This document shows, in pieces, positions 46,108 to 55,568 of a DNA stretch of 64,000 nt (positions within the stretch are counted from its first letter, which is position 1; each line of letters opens with the position of its first letter). The stretch comes from Bin80 sp026708685. GTDB taxonomy: Bacteria > Bacteroidota > Rhodothermia > Rhodothermales > Bin80. The notes beneath the pieces are model-generated. The model was given only the letters and a program-made list of their open reading frames with translations. It made no database searches and was not told the DNA's origin. The translations under genes and the position numbers were made by a program. The DNA lies in contig OZ241742.1 of the NCBI GenBank assembly GCA_965200955.1, forward strand, positions 682,001 to 746,000, written 5' to 3'.

Positions 46108-46516
46108 AGAAATACGTTCTATTCATGCAGACAAACGCCAGCTGCGGTCATTTGGTATTACCTTAGGAATCGCACTGATCATAATCGCTGGTGTCCTCTT
46201 CTGGCGAGATAGTGGTGGATCACTTATCGTGACATGTGTTGGTGTTGTGTTTCTCATCATTGGACTTGTTGTTCCCCAATGGTTACACCCCCTCTATAAA
46301 CCATGGATGACGTTAGCACTGCTTCTTGGTTTTGTGATGACGCGTGTTCTTTTAACAGGGATCTATATTCTGCTCTTTATTCCTACTGGCTTGCTGATGA
46401 GGATCTTCAGAAGAGATCCTCTGCATCGCAAACTTGATCCAGATGCATCAACATACTGGATACCCAAAAAATATGATGTGGATGATGCATCAGAGCGGCT
46501 TAAACGATATTACTGA
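46097..46516 (+). CDS. SxtJ-like small membrane protein
   Basis: About 139 residues from ATG 46097 (a GTG one codon upstream is possible). Three or so hydrophobic segments (FGITLGIALIIIAGVLFW, LIVTCVGVVFLIIGLVVP, LTGIYILLFIPTGLLM) are followed by a basic tail ending DVDDASERLKRYY. The pattern resembles SxtJ-family membrane proteins of unknown role found near carbamoyltransferase or polysaccharide genes. It overlaps the amidotransferase gene by 11 bases and ends the operon. Confidence 0.78.
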   Translation: MLREEIRSIHADKRQLRSFGITLGIALIIIAGVLFWRDSGGSLIVTCVGVVFLIIGLVVPQWLHPLYKPWMTLALLLGFVMTRVLLTGIYILLFIPTGLLMRIFRRDPLHRKLDPDASTYWIPKKYDVDDASERLKRYY

Positions 46517-46720
46517 TACCCCGCCAAGCTGAGAATAAGTGCTGAAATCTATCACTCACTCCATTGTGTAATCAGAGTATTTTTGATTATATACAACCTA
46601 AAATCTTAGGATATTTGTCTATAATGTCACCGATGTAGATGAATTCCAAAACGCCGTATGCTCACACGCTGTGAACAATTCCCTAAGTTTGTAGTATATA
46701 AATAAAACGACACATTAATT

Positions 46721-47182
46721 ATGACTACACCTGATGCACTTCAAGTTGCCTCTCAGATCCTCTGGATTTCAGATACACATGGGCGACGTTTTACTCCCAT
46801 GCAGTTACTTAAAATTGCATACATTAGTCATGGCTGGTCGCTTGGAATTCTTTCAGAGCCAATGTTTGATGATCCTGTTGAGGCATGGAAATATGGCCCA
46901 GTAGTCCCTAATGTATATCACAAATATAAGCGTTTTGGATACTCACAAATTTCGGTTAAACTAAAGGATCATCGAGAAATTTTTGATCAGACGCTCTATT
47001 CTCTTCTTAATCGAGTTGTAAAAATCTACGGTAAATTTGATGGTATGTATTTATCAGGACTTACTCACCAGCCAGGCACTCCATGGGACATTACGATTAA
47101 AAAGCATGGAGAGGGCTCTTATATCCCCAATGATTTAATCAAAGATTACTATTCAGAATTATCGTCCAGAAATGAATCATGA
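46721..47182 (+). CDS. Panacea (DUF4065/SocA-like) domain protein, probable antitoxin
   Basis: 153 residues. FTPMQLLKIAYISHGWSLGI and PVEAWKYGPVVPNVYHKYKRFG are the two core blocks of the Panacea/DUF4065 domain. Proteins of this family act as antitoxins that recognise diverse toxin partners. The gene overlaps the start of a small membrane-protein gene by 11 bases, as in toxin-antitoxin pairs. Upstream is about 200 bases without genes for its promoter. Confidence 0.82.
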   Translation: MTTPDALQVASQILWISDTHGRRFTPMQLLKIAYISHGWSLGILSEPMFDDPVEAWKYGPVVPNVYHKYKRFGYSQISVKLKDHREIFDQTLYSLLNRVVKIYGKFDGMYLSGLTHQPGTPWDITIKKHGEGSYIPNDLIKDYYSELSSRNES

Positions 47183-47528
47183 TAATGATTTTCAAGGTGT
47201 TGGCATTGATGTCACTGGCTCGCAGGATATAGAATCGTACGCTCATGCAGAACACCGACGATTATTTGAAAAAAAGGAGGCTAGTCACAAAAGAAACCAA
47301 CAATTTAAGATAAATTTCCATTGGGTGTCTCTTGTCGGATTGTGGATTGGGTTTCTTGTCATCCTTGCTTTCATTGTGGTGTGGACTTGGCATATTTTAA
47401 TGCCTGAATCTCGACATTTTGTTTCAGATGCGAAGATGGATACTATTGAGGCTGTCATTCTATCAATTATAGGCTCATCTGCATTTACTTTTTATGCTCA
47501 TAATATGATCCGCAAACTTAACGATTGA
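47172..47528 (+). CDS. Small two-helix membrane protein, possible Panacea-paired toxin
   Basis: 118 residues. A charged N-terminal half is followed by one strong membrane helix (SLVGLWIGFLVILAFIVVWTW, about residues 53-75) and a second (IEAVILSIIGSSAFTFY, about 92-110). No known domain recognised. The overlap with the upstream Panacea gene suggests that the two form a toxin-antitoxin pair with a membrane-acting toxin; this is inference from gene order. Confidence 0.65.
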   Translation: MNHDNDFQGVGIDVTGSQDIESYAHAEHRRLFEKKEASHKRNQQFKINFHWVSLVGLWIGFLVILAFIVVWTWHILMPESRHFVSDAKMDTIEAVILSIIGSSAFTFYAHNMIRKLND

Positions 47529-47575
47529 TCCTTTCAAAATCATATCCTCTGAAACTGATCAATTTGTAGCAACAT

Positions 47576-47585
47576 CCCCCCCCCC
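47576..47585 (+). repeat. C10 homopolymer before the Sel1 gene
   Basis: Ten consecutive C between the membrane-protein stop and ATG 47643, about 57 bases upstream. Long C tracts are rare in a moderate-G+C genome and are prone to slippage. It could vary promoter spacing. Confidence 0.9.
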
Positions 47586-47642
47586 TAAAATTCCAGAAAT
47601 TTTGGTAATCAGGCTACTGACATCGTTATTTCTCATTATTCA

Positions 47643-48569
47643 ATGACTCAAACATTCTATAATCATAACATCCTATCCTTCATGTTAGGATTTATAATAC
47701 TCACCATTCCTATAATAGCGGTGGTAGATACAAATGCTCAGAATTGGGTAGAAATACTTACATCGGGCATTGACCGGGAAATCCAGCACGCCCATGAACA
47801 ATTTCTGCAGTATAATCAACACCTCCATGAAATGCGGATGCTCGAAATGGAGATTAGAGAAGAACGAAGACAGTCCTTTATGCTTTCTGCACTTCAAGGT
47901 TTTCCCGGGTCACAATACTTGATTGGAATGATGTTATTGGAGGAAGGTGGTACGGCTAACGAAACAGATGCAGCTCGTTGGTTACATCTTTCTGCCGAGC
48001 AAGGATTCGCAGATGCCCAAGCCGCCCTTGGATACCTTTATCAATCAGGTGTCGGGGTTTCAAGTGATCCGAGAGAGTCAGTGAAGTATTTTCAACTTGC
48101 AGCAGATCAGAATCACCACGAGGCTGAGTTTCAACTTGGCATTGCATATTACCACGGATTGGGTATTGTTGCGGATTCTATTCTATCATTGGAGTATATT
48201 CAAAATGCTGCCCAAAATGGATATGCACAGGCTCAACATTATATGGGCATTACTTATTTACAAGGAATAGGAACCGAAATAGATGAAGAAAAGGGATTTG
48301 AATGGATTCAAAAGGCACCCCCTGAAATATGCCAAATCTTTGAAACCTGTATTTATTTAGGCGTACTCAATTTGGGAGAGGGTATTTCAATCAACCGTGA
48401 AAAAGCATTGCTGTACTTCTCATTAGCCAATGATCAGATAGAAATGCGTAATACAGTAGTAAGTATTGGAGATGATCTCTCCAAAGATATACAGCATACC
48501 TTTGAAAAAACAACACCAATTATGTTGTTTACCTTGCTGATGAACTTGGACATCCTCATGGGAAGATGA
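47643..48569 (+). CDS. Exported Sel1-repeat protein
   Basis: 308 residues. A signal sequence (ILSFMLGFIILTIPIIAVVDTNAQ) is followed by a short coiled-coil-like region and about four Sel1 repeats: GMMLLEEGGTANETDAARWL, ALGYLYQSGVGVSSDPRESV, QLGIAYYHGLGIVADSILSL and MGITYLQGIGTEIDEEKG, with a fifth weak one. Sel1 repeats are TPR-like scaffolds for protein contacts, often periplasmic. Partner unknown. Its TGA overlaps the ATG of a 35-codon gene. Confidence 0.88.
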   Translation: MTQTFYNHNILSFMLGFIILTIPIIAVVDTNAQNWVEILTSGIDREIQHAHEQFLQYNQHLHEMRMLEMEIREERRQSFMLSALQGFPGSQYLIGMMLLEEGGTANETDAARWLHLSAEQGFADAQAALGYLYQSGVGVSSDPRESVKYFQLAADQNHHEAEFQLGIAYYHGLGIVADSILSLEYIQNAAQNGYAQAQHYMGITYLQGIGTEIDEEKGFEWIQKAPPEICQIFETCIYLGVLNLGEGISINREKALLYFSLANDQIEMRNTVVSIGDDLSKDIQHTFEKTTPIMLFTLLMNLDILMGR

Positions 48570-48673
48570 AAGCAGATTCATTGGTCAGTACAATTTCTGA
48601 GAGGGAAACTCGGCGTGCAGTAAGACGAAATGTAAAAAATTTGCTGAGCAAGTTTTTTGAGAAAAACGAATAA
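48566..48673 (+). CDS. 35-residue basic small ORF coupled to the Sel1 gene
   Basis: ATG at 48566 overlaps the Sel1 stop as ATGA. The product is MKADSLVSTISERET followed by a basic helix-like segment ending FFEKNE. It has no known match. It may be a real coupled peptide, or the displaced end of a frameshifted Sel1 gene. Confidence 0.4.
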   Translation: MKADSLVSTISERETRRAVRRNVKNLLSKFFEKNE

Positions 48674-48879
48674 ACCTTACAAGAAATAACCATAGAGGTC
48701 TTGAGATTGTCATCATCAAATGGTAACTCTCTTTGTAGTTAATTACTATAAATTACACTGTAATGATCATCATTCAAACGAGTTTGTTCTTATGAATGAC
48801 CATCTGATGACATAACCTGATTTGCTCACTATATTTCATTCCTCTCGAAAAAGCCATTTAATTACCTGATATTGATCAC

Positions 48880-49473
48880 ATGTTTACAGGTCTCATTGAG
48901 CAGGTAGGTCGCTTAACAAGTACATGCGATACCCGTCATGGACGGGAACTTACTATACAATGTGCACTCTCCTCTGAGTTATCCATAGGGCAAAGTATTG
49001 CAATTAATGGTGCATGTCTCAGTGTTACGGATTGTTACAGTGATACCTTTAATGTGACGGCTGTCCCCGAAACCATCTCAAAAACCACACTTGGACAAAT
49101 CGAGCCAAATACATTGCTCAACCTTGAGCGAGCGATGATGCTAAATTCCCGCTTAGATGGACATCTGGTTCAGGGACATATTGACACAATAGCAGAAATC
49201 ACCCGAGTATTTCATCAACAAGATGCACGCATCTATGAGTTATTTATTTCTGACCAATTTTCTAAATTGATTGTCCCCCGGGGGTCTATCACAATTGATG
49301 GTATCAGTCTAACCATTGCAGACATCTCCGATAAGTCAACGATCTCAATAGCTATTATTCCCCACACCTATGAACATACGAATGTAGCATCATGGCTTGT
49401 GGGTACATCTTGTAATATAGAATTTGATATACTCGGTAAGTATGTTGCACAGCACATAGCAGTTCACAGATAG
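48880..49473 (+). CDS. ribE: Riboflavin synthase, alpha subunit
   Basis: 197 residues with the internal duplication of two lumazine-binding barrels: MFTGLIEQVGRL and GQSIAINGACLSVTD in the first, LDGHLVQGHIDTIAE and GSITIDGISLTIADIS in the second. It joins two 6,7-dimethyl-8-ribityllumazine molecules to give riboflavin. It stands alone; no other rib genes and no FMN riboswitch are visible upstream in 48674-48879. Confidence 0.96.
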   Translation: MFTGLIEQVGRLTSTCDTRHGRELTIQCALSSELSIGQSIAINGACLSVTDCYSDTFNVTAVPETISKTTLGQIEPNTLLNLERAMMLNSRLDGHLVQGHIDTIAEITRVFHQQDARIYELFISDQFSKLIVPRGSITIDGISLTIADISDKSTISIAIIPHTYEHTNVASWLVGTSCNIEFDILGKYVAQHIAVHR

Positions 49474-49801
49474 TATTTTGGTAATGTAAAGCAAAATCTG
49501 TAATCCAACCCCAGTGGATAGGATACCTACAAAAATGCCGGCCTCTGCATTTCAAGATTGGACGAAAGAGATATCAAAGTATTTCGATAGAGGTGGGTAA
49601 GATCAAGTCTATTTCTTGACCATCATGGTTCTATGACTTGTGTCTGTGGAAGACGAAAATCCATCAGTGCAATTTCAAATCTCAAACATCAAATGTATTG
49701 ATTATGTTTAGAACAGAACAGATAGAGTACCTCCTAGAGATGAGAACGATGCATATTATGAGTAGATCTTCCCAATGGTTGATGTCCTCGATAACTCTGG
49801 T

Positions 49802-49825
49802 ATCCTTAGTGAGTGAACTAAGGAT
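49802..49825. repeat. 8-bp inverted repeat
   Basis: ATCCTTAG, an 8-base loop, CTAAGGAT. No T-run follows. Possible operator for the Fic locus. Confidence 0.6.
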
Positions 49826-49850
49826 TAGTGAATGAGTAATTATATTGATC

Positions 49851-49868
49851 ATAGATAGATCTATCTAT
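49851..49868. repeat. 18-bp perfect palindrome
   Basis: ATAGATAGATCTATCTAT reads the same on both strands and lies about 300 bases before the Fic start. It has the form of a dimeric repressor site. Confidence 0.65.
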
Positions 49869-50149
49869 TTATATTTAATGATAGCCTTCATTAGAGAATT
49901 TTACGGATGCTCACACATAATTAAGTATGGTTGGTCCCTCAATCTTTCATTGTGCCCCAGCCATCTATTTGAAGATTATGGATTTCATAAACCCCCGTGA
50001 ATTTGATCTTATGAACACTATCTCTCATATCAAGCATGCACCAAATTATTCAATCACTTCAAGAATGCTTGGGATCATATCTAAGTTGATAAATGCTTTG
50101 GCCAGGGTTCCATTGATGGCCTACCGAAAACAAAAACAACAGTGATAGG

Positions 50150-51627
50150 ATGGCTAATGAGACTTCACATAAAATCTGGAATATAGATACAGGAATTGAA
50201 GACTTTACAGAGGATCCCAATGAATTGGCATCTTCAGAAGCTCTTGGAATCAAAGCGAGTTGGGAGAAACAACAACATCAATTAAAAGAAAATCAGGAGT
50301 CAATAGATGAGTTCATTGAAAGGCTTGGCAGAGAGTGGGCTATTGAAACTGGAGTGATTGAAAATCTTTATTCCATTGATAGAGGTGTGACCACAACACT
50401 CATGAGTATGGATTTAAGCCAGAGTATATCCATCATGGTTCGGTCAATAAACCACGGGAGTACGTTCTTAGTTTGCTTAAAGATCAAAAAGACTCCTACG
50501 ATGATTTGTTTGCCTTCATCAAAGAAGATCGACAACTCACGACCTCGTACGTCAAAGAACTGCATGCTTCCTTACTCAGGAGTCAGGAAACTGCAGAAGG
50601 AAGAGATATATTTGGGAGATCTTTAAATATTCCCATCATTAAAGGTGACTGGAAAAAACGCGAAAAATTTCCAGTTCGCGACGGAGTAAAATATGTTTAT
50701 TGTTCTCCAGAACATGTTCAATCCGAAATGGATCGGTTGCTTCAACTTCACAATCATCATATTCAAGATGGAGTTTCAGGTGAAGTTCAAGCCGCATGGT
50801 TGCATCATAGATTTACCCAAATCCATCCATTTCAGGACGGCAACGGGCGAGTAGCTAGGGCTCTGGCTTCATTGGCTTTGCTCAAAAACGGATTATTCCC
50901 TCTGATCATCATTAGAGATGACCGAGCAAATTACATTAAAGCACTTGAAGAAGCGGACAATGGCAACCTACAATCCGTGATAAATATCTTTGTAAAGTCG
51001 CAGAGGATGCAGTTTAGAAAAGCCTCTAAAATTGGAGAAATTACGTATGGAAGCATACCAAGTACTGATTCTGCACTTACAATTCTTCAAGCATCCGCCA
51101 ATGCATACAATGATAAATCAAAAAGAAAACTATTAAGTCACTCGTCGGAAATCGAAACAGAATTGAAAAGCCAACTGAATAAGCTCGTTCCCAAAATCAA
51201 AGATATTCTTGAACAAATTCATTCCCCAACAACTGTATATATTCAGGAATCAGATGAAAAAACAGATCACTACTATCGCTATCAGATCATCAATAATGCT
51301 AAACTTTGGGAATATTATGCGAATACTGATATATATCGTTACTGGGTTGATTTACGCATGTATTGGACTCGGAGGGCACGCCTCGTATTTAGTATACATG
51401 GAATAGGAAAGCCTACTAACCTTGAAGCATTGGTATGTTCTCCATTTCTAGATCTTAAAGATATTGTTAAAGATGACGAAGAGGCAATGACATTACTCAT
51501 TCCTGTGGCTGAAGATGGATTTATTTTCTTCAAAAATGAAGAATCAGAGCAAATTAGGAAGCGTTTTCTGATGTGGTTGGATCAGGTATTGAGTACATTT
51601 TTGATAGAATTATCAAGGAATCTGTAG
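50150..51627 (+). pseudogene. fic: Fic-family AMP transferase gene with a frameshift
   Basis: The first frame gives an N-terminal Fic region (WEKQQHQLKENQESIDEFI, IENLYSIDRGVTTTLM). At about 50405-50410 the reading shifts: the continuation GFKPEYIHHGSVNKPREYVLSLL is in the next frame and runs to 51627. The core motif IHPFQDGNGRVARAL is intact (HPFxDGNGRxxR), and an inhibitory-helix-like N-terminus is present, as in self-inhibited Fic proteins. A one-base loss or two-base gain accounts for the break. It may be inactive, or a sequencing error. Confidence 0.85.
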
Positions 51628-51741
51628 AAGTATTCATGGTCCGATGACATACTGAACGCAATTATGGCATGGATTTTCATCCACAAGAGCAATGAAGCAT
51701 GTATCAGAAATCACCCTTATTCTATCAAAATAATCGCAGCG

Positions 51742-53700
51742 TTATAACTGGTCAATAATGGCTTGAATTTTATCCAGTTGTTCCATTTTTTCTAGGTATT
51801 CTGAATAAGCATTTTTTGCTCCCTTGATCAAGGATTGGTAATGAACAACCCGACTTCCTGGAGAAACTGCCTCCATAGATGCTTTTAACCTACCTGGGTT
51901 ATCTTTTTCCTCGTCAAGAGGCTTTCCAAGTACAAAAACAACTTCAATATCAGGAGAAATCTCTCCCTCTTCTAACAGAATTCTTTTTAGTTTATCCACA
52001 TATGTTTGGCCCTGTTGAAGTAGTTCAAGAAGCTTTACTTTTCTATGTGCCCGTTTTAATTCAACAATAATATGTCTTCCTGCAATGGTTCGATAGGCGA
52101 TGTCTACACGGGCAAGTGCATTTTTTTCGTCTGGATCATCTATGATTACTTTGGCCTGAGTTAGCCGTGATTCCATTCGAGTACTGGAGGTAACGGCCTC
52201 CCATGCTGGATCTAATAACCATAAATTGTTAAAGAGATATTTTTGAATCCGTTGCTCTTTAACATTCTCGTCAATGAGATTCTGAAAAACTTCGATAACA
52301 TCAAGGCGTGATTTAACAATGTCTCGATAATAGGAGGCCTCTAATACGTCTCTGTCTGCCAGAATTTTTAAGAGTTTACCGGTATTAGATAAGTTCTCAA
52401 CTAAGGTCTCCGTAGATCCACGGAGTTTCATTCGTTCAAACGCAAGGATTCCATGTTTATACAAAATCTTACGATCGTTTTCATCATCTAATGGTAGAGT
52501 CCCTAAACGGACCATCAGTTTTTCTGCCTGCTCTCTGAGCCCTTCATTGAACGATTCAAACCATTCTACCAGAGCTGGAACTCTGTCTTGAATCTCCTTA
52601 AGACTGTGATCTCCTCGCCATTTTGTCCAATACACCTCCACCTCTTGAAGGCGGTTCTTAAGAAAATTCAATATTTCTGTAAAGCGAGGATCATCCTCTT
52701 GGATACGCTGGCGATCGCTTGTCGCTATATCAGGTTGATGATTATCATCTAAAAAATCAGCCTCAATTTGCCCCGTCAGATATTTGGTGTATAGCCTTCC
52801 ATCATTGACTTTGTCGAGGATATTTTCATGAAAAAGGCGCCCTCGCGAAAAAATCACAATACCATTGAGGCTACCTATATCCGAACGGTCAAGTTGCTTA
52901 GGTTTGTGAACTGTAGCAATCCAACCTCGGATGTTCCATTTTTGAGGCCACTCGCCAATCCGGTTTGAAAGATTTTTTTGCATGTCAAGGTTTGGCATAG
53001 ATTGCTCGTCTAAATCCGTGTCTCCAAATGTCCACAAAAACTGAAGATTCGCGAGTTCTTCCCGATCTTCACGGGCGATCAGCTCATTATTGATGGTAAT
53101 TCTAAAATCATTTGCATCTCCAATAACGGTAAAACGGCGTGCTAGCCTTTTCCGTAGAGCAGTAATACCGGGAGATAGCCTCTGCCTTTTCACTTCCTTG
53201 AGAGTAATTTGAGTACCTCTTGTGAAGCCAACTTCATTACAATCTAATGGCTCTGGAGAGTAGGTTTGTTGTCCAGTTTCAATGGCTTCTCTGATTTGAT
53301 TAGTACTCATGCAGAAGCCATAACACTGGCCATCTTTTATGGATCTTACTTCAATGATTTCTGCAATGGAAAACAATGAGAGTTTTCCAAGTCCCTTTCG
53401 CCCCATGACTGGCCTCCCTCTAAGTGTATGGTTTCCATTATTGCTATCGTAATCTCGCCTGCGATACCCAACACGAAGGAATTTCTGATTTATGTCCTCA
53501 ACAGTCATTCCGATACCATCGTCAAGAATAGAAATTTGTTTAGATCGTTCATCAATCGTGATGGTCACATTCTCTGCATCCGCATCCCATGTATTGGCCA
53601 CGACCTCCGTTAATACTGCTGCGATGTTACTGTATAGATTGATACCTAAATGATCAAGCACATTTAAGTCAATCGTCATCCGAAAAAGATCTTGATTCAT
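51742..53700 (-). CDS. GHKL ATPase fused to a PD-(D/E)XK-like nuclease, BbrUII/HgiDII-like
   Basis: 652 residues. An N-terminal GHKL ATPase has EVVANTWDADAENV (N box), ISILDDGIGMT (G1 box) and GRKGLGKLSLFSIA (G2). The C-terminal part has ARVDIAYRT followed by HIIVELKRAHRKV, fitting the D...ExK core of a PD-(D/E)XK nuclease near residue 550. This layout resembles ATP-binding restriction enzymes of the BbrUII/HgiDII type. No cognate DNA methylase is adjacent, so it may act as a stand-alone anti-phage protein. It is transcribed against the Fic gene. Confidence 0.82.
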   Translation of the reverse strand: MNQDLFRMTIDLNVLDHLGINLYSNIAAVLTEVVANTWDADAENVTITIDERSKQISILDDGIGMTVEDINQKFLRVGYRRRDYDSNNGNHTLRGRPVMGRKGLGKLSLFSIAEIIEVRSIKDGQCYGFCMSTNQIREAIETGQQTYSPEPLDCNEVGFTRGTQITLKEVKRQRLSPGITALRKRLARRFTVIGDANDFRITINNELIAREDREELANLQFLWTFGDTDLDEQSMPNLDMQKNLSNRIGEWPQKWNIRGWIATVHKPKQLDRSDIGSLNGIVIFSRGRLFHENILDKVNDGRLYTKYLTGQIEADFLDDNHQPDIATSDRQRIQEDDPRFTEILNFLKNRLQEVEVYWTKWRGDHSLKEIQDRVPALVEWFESFNEGLREQAEKLMVRLGTLPLDDENDRKILYKHGILAFERMKLRGSTETLVENLSNTGKLLKILADRDVLEASYYRDIVKSRLDVIEVFQNLIDENVKEQRIQKYLFNNLWLLDPAWEAVTSSTRMESRLTQAKVIIDDPDEKNALARVDIAYRTIAGRHIIVELKRAHRKVKLLELLQQGQTYVDKLKRILLEEGEISPDIEVVFVLGKPLDEEKDNPGRLKASMEAVSPGSRVVHYQSLIKGAKNAYSEYLEKMEQLDKIQAIIDQL

Positions 53701-54161
53701 AGGGACTGCTCCTCTTGAATGATGGTAGATTGATCGATTAATTTAAGAAAGGGTTGGTACATATATGTAGAACCTTCTATCTCAGTAAAGAATGACTATT
53801 AGCTAGTTGAGCTGTAGTTAACCGTGTTTGAACATATAAACCAAACAACTGATCATGCCCAATCATCATACAAGTCAATCAATAGATATGGAAGACTCAT
53901 CATATTATTCATACGTTTCGGGAAAACTTTCCAAGAGTCCATCTCTCCAGAAAGAAAACAGAGTCATGGATTCAATGCCAAATGACCCGTTGTTGGTACC
54001 TGCAAAATGAGTCATTCTGTAGGTACAACGAAATTCATCTCATTCTCCTAAGACCGTAAATAGGTAACCAGAAGGTTTTAAAGCATTTCAAAAATGGCAA
54101 TCATCATGATACATCCAGTCCTTTTTAATCATGGAGGTTGGAACGTACAGAATAAAATCTT
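53701..54161. other. Intergenic region up to the ISL3 element
   Basis: About 460 bases with no supported gene or clear RNA structure. The last eight bases (54154-54161) are the target duplication of the element. Confidence 0.4.
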
Positions 54162-55561
54162 GGGGCTTCCGTTTTTTAAGTGGGTGAAGCACGAAAAAGA
54201 GGGTAAACGATCCGTGTGAAAATGAGGTTCAAAAAGGATAGTTAAAGTATATTGGGTGTTTGACAACCAACCACCAAATTCTTTTTTTTATCATGGCCTT
54301 AAAAATCACAGATATTAATGATCTTCTTGGATTAGGATCTCCTTGGGAGATTTTGGAGATTGAGCAAGATCGCCCCAATCAAACGGCGAAGATTCATGTA
54401 CAGCTTCCACCTACTATCCAGCTCTGCTGCCCGAAGTGTGATAAGAAGTGTCCAGGTTACGATCATCGCAAGCGTAAATGGCGACACACGAAGATCTGTG
54501 ATTATCGTACAGTCGTTGTGGCGAATGTCCCCCGTGTCCACTGTCCAGAACATGGAGTGATAACGATTTCAGTGCCTTGGGCAGATGCACAGGTTCAATA
54601 CACGAGGCAATTTGAGGCCCATGTGATTGACTTGTTGCATGATGCAACCAGTCATCATGCGGTGGCGAAGCGTACGGGGGTGAGTTGGACGATGATCTCC
54701 AACATCGTGGACCGTGCAGTGGAGCGTGGAATCGCCCGCAAAGAGCAGGAGAAAGTGGAGCATATCTGCGTAGATGAGATTGCTTCCAAGAAAGGGCATA
54801 ACTATGTGACGATCGTGTCGGATCCAGTGCGGGGCAAAGTGCTCCATGTGGCTCAGGGGCGCAAAATAAAGAGTTTAGTGTCCTACTATAATACATGTTC
54901 AACCGAGCAACTGGATGCCCTCAAGAGCGTGAGTATGGATATGTGGCCTGCTTATATTCGTGCGACCCAATCATGCGTGCCTAATGCAGATCAAAAGATT
55001 GCATTTGATCATTTTCATGTGACAAAATACATCATAGATGGAGTCGATACCGTTCGTAAACAGGAGAATGCGATCTTGAAGAAAGAAGGCATTTTGGATC
55101 TGGTTGGAACCAAGTATGACTGGTTAACCAACCAAGAGAATATGTCGGCAAAACAAAAGAAACGATTCTATCGGTTAAAAACAAGTTCGTTGAAAACAGC
55201 CCGTGCTTGGGCCATGAAAGAAATGAACAAGAAGCTGTGGAACTACAGGAATCGGACTTGGGCACGCAAAGGTTGGAAGCGCTGGTTGGGATGGCTTGAC
55301 AGAAGTCAGTTGGATCCTATGAGAAAGGTCTCTAAGACCATCAAAAATCATCTCTGGGGAATTATGAATGCCATCATTCTCAATGTGAGTAATGGCCCAG
55401 CAGAAAGCATGAATAGTCGGATTAAAGCGATCAAAGTTCGTGCACGAGGATTCCGAAATCAAGAGCGGTTTGCAAATGCAATTTACTTCCATCTGGGTGG
55501 TCTGGATTTATATCCAGTAGGCTATCAGAATCGGTAAACCCACCGAAAAAGTGGAAGAACC
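54162..55561 (+). mobile_element. Intact ISL3-family element, 1400 bp
   Basis: Terminal inverted repeats of 24 bp (GGGGCTTCCGTTTTTTAAGT... at the left, its imperfect complement at 55538-55561; 18 of 24 positions agree) enclose one transposase gene. The flanking direct repeat AAAATCTT occurs at 54154-54161 and 55562-55569, the 8-bp target duplication expected for ISL3. A perfect duplication means a recent insertion. Confidence 0.95.
54293..55537 (+). CDS. ISL3-family transposase
   Basis: 414 residues from ATG 54293; an upstream TTG would add 11. The N-terminal zinc-finger-like CCPKCDKKC with VHCPEHG is typical of ISL3. DE-type catalytic blocks follow: HICVDEIASKKGHNY (first D/E), SMDMWPAYI, FDHFHVTKYI and GPAESMNSRIKAIKVRARGFRNQERF (last E). 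All parts are present, so it appears active. Confidence 0.96.
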   Translation: MALKITDINDLLGLGSPWEILEIEQDRPNQTAKIHVQLPPTIQLCCPKCDKKCPGYDHRKRKWRHTKICDYRTVVVANVPRVHCPEHGVITISVPWADAQVQYTRQFEAHVIDLLHDATSHHAVAKRTGVSWTMISNIVDRAVERGIARKEQEKVEHICVDEIASKKGHNYVTIVSDPVRGKVLHVAQGRKIKSLVSYYNTCSTEQLDALKSVSMDMWPAYIRATQSCVPNADQKIAFDHFHVTKYIIDGVDTVRKQENAILKKEGILDLVGTKYDWLTNQENMSAKQKKRFYRLKTSSLKTARAWAMKEMNKKLWNYRNRTWARKGWKRWLGWLDRSQLDPMRKVSKTIKNHLWGIMNAIILNVSNGPAESMNSRIKAIKVRARGFRNQERFANAIYFHLGGLDLYPVGYQNR

Positions 55562-55568
55562 AAAATCT

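Larger units (their letters stand above)
49474..50149. other. Intergenic region with two palindromes, no supported gene
   Basis: About 680 bases. Two short open frames (49638-49835, 49927-50145) have no recognisable features; the second ends four bases before the Fic gene and could be a small partner, but I cannot support it. Two adjacent palindromes are at 49802-49825 and 49851-49868. Confidence 0.45.

Noticed and set aside
48674..48879. FMN riboswitch before ribE
   Set aside because: The conserved RFN blocks are not found in this stretch.
49927..50145. 72-codon gene just before the Fic gene as an antitoxin
   Set aside because: No recognisable domain, odd composition, and the Fic protein already has its own inhibitory-type N-terminus.
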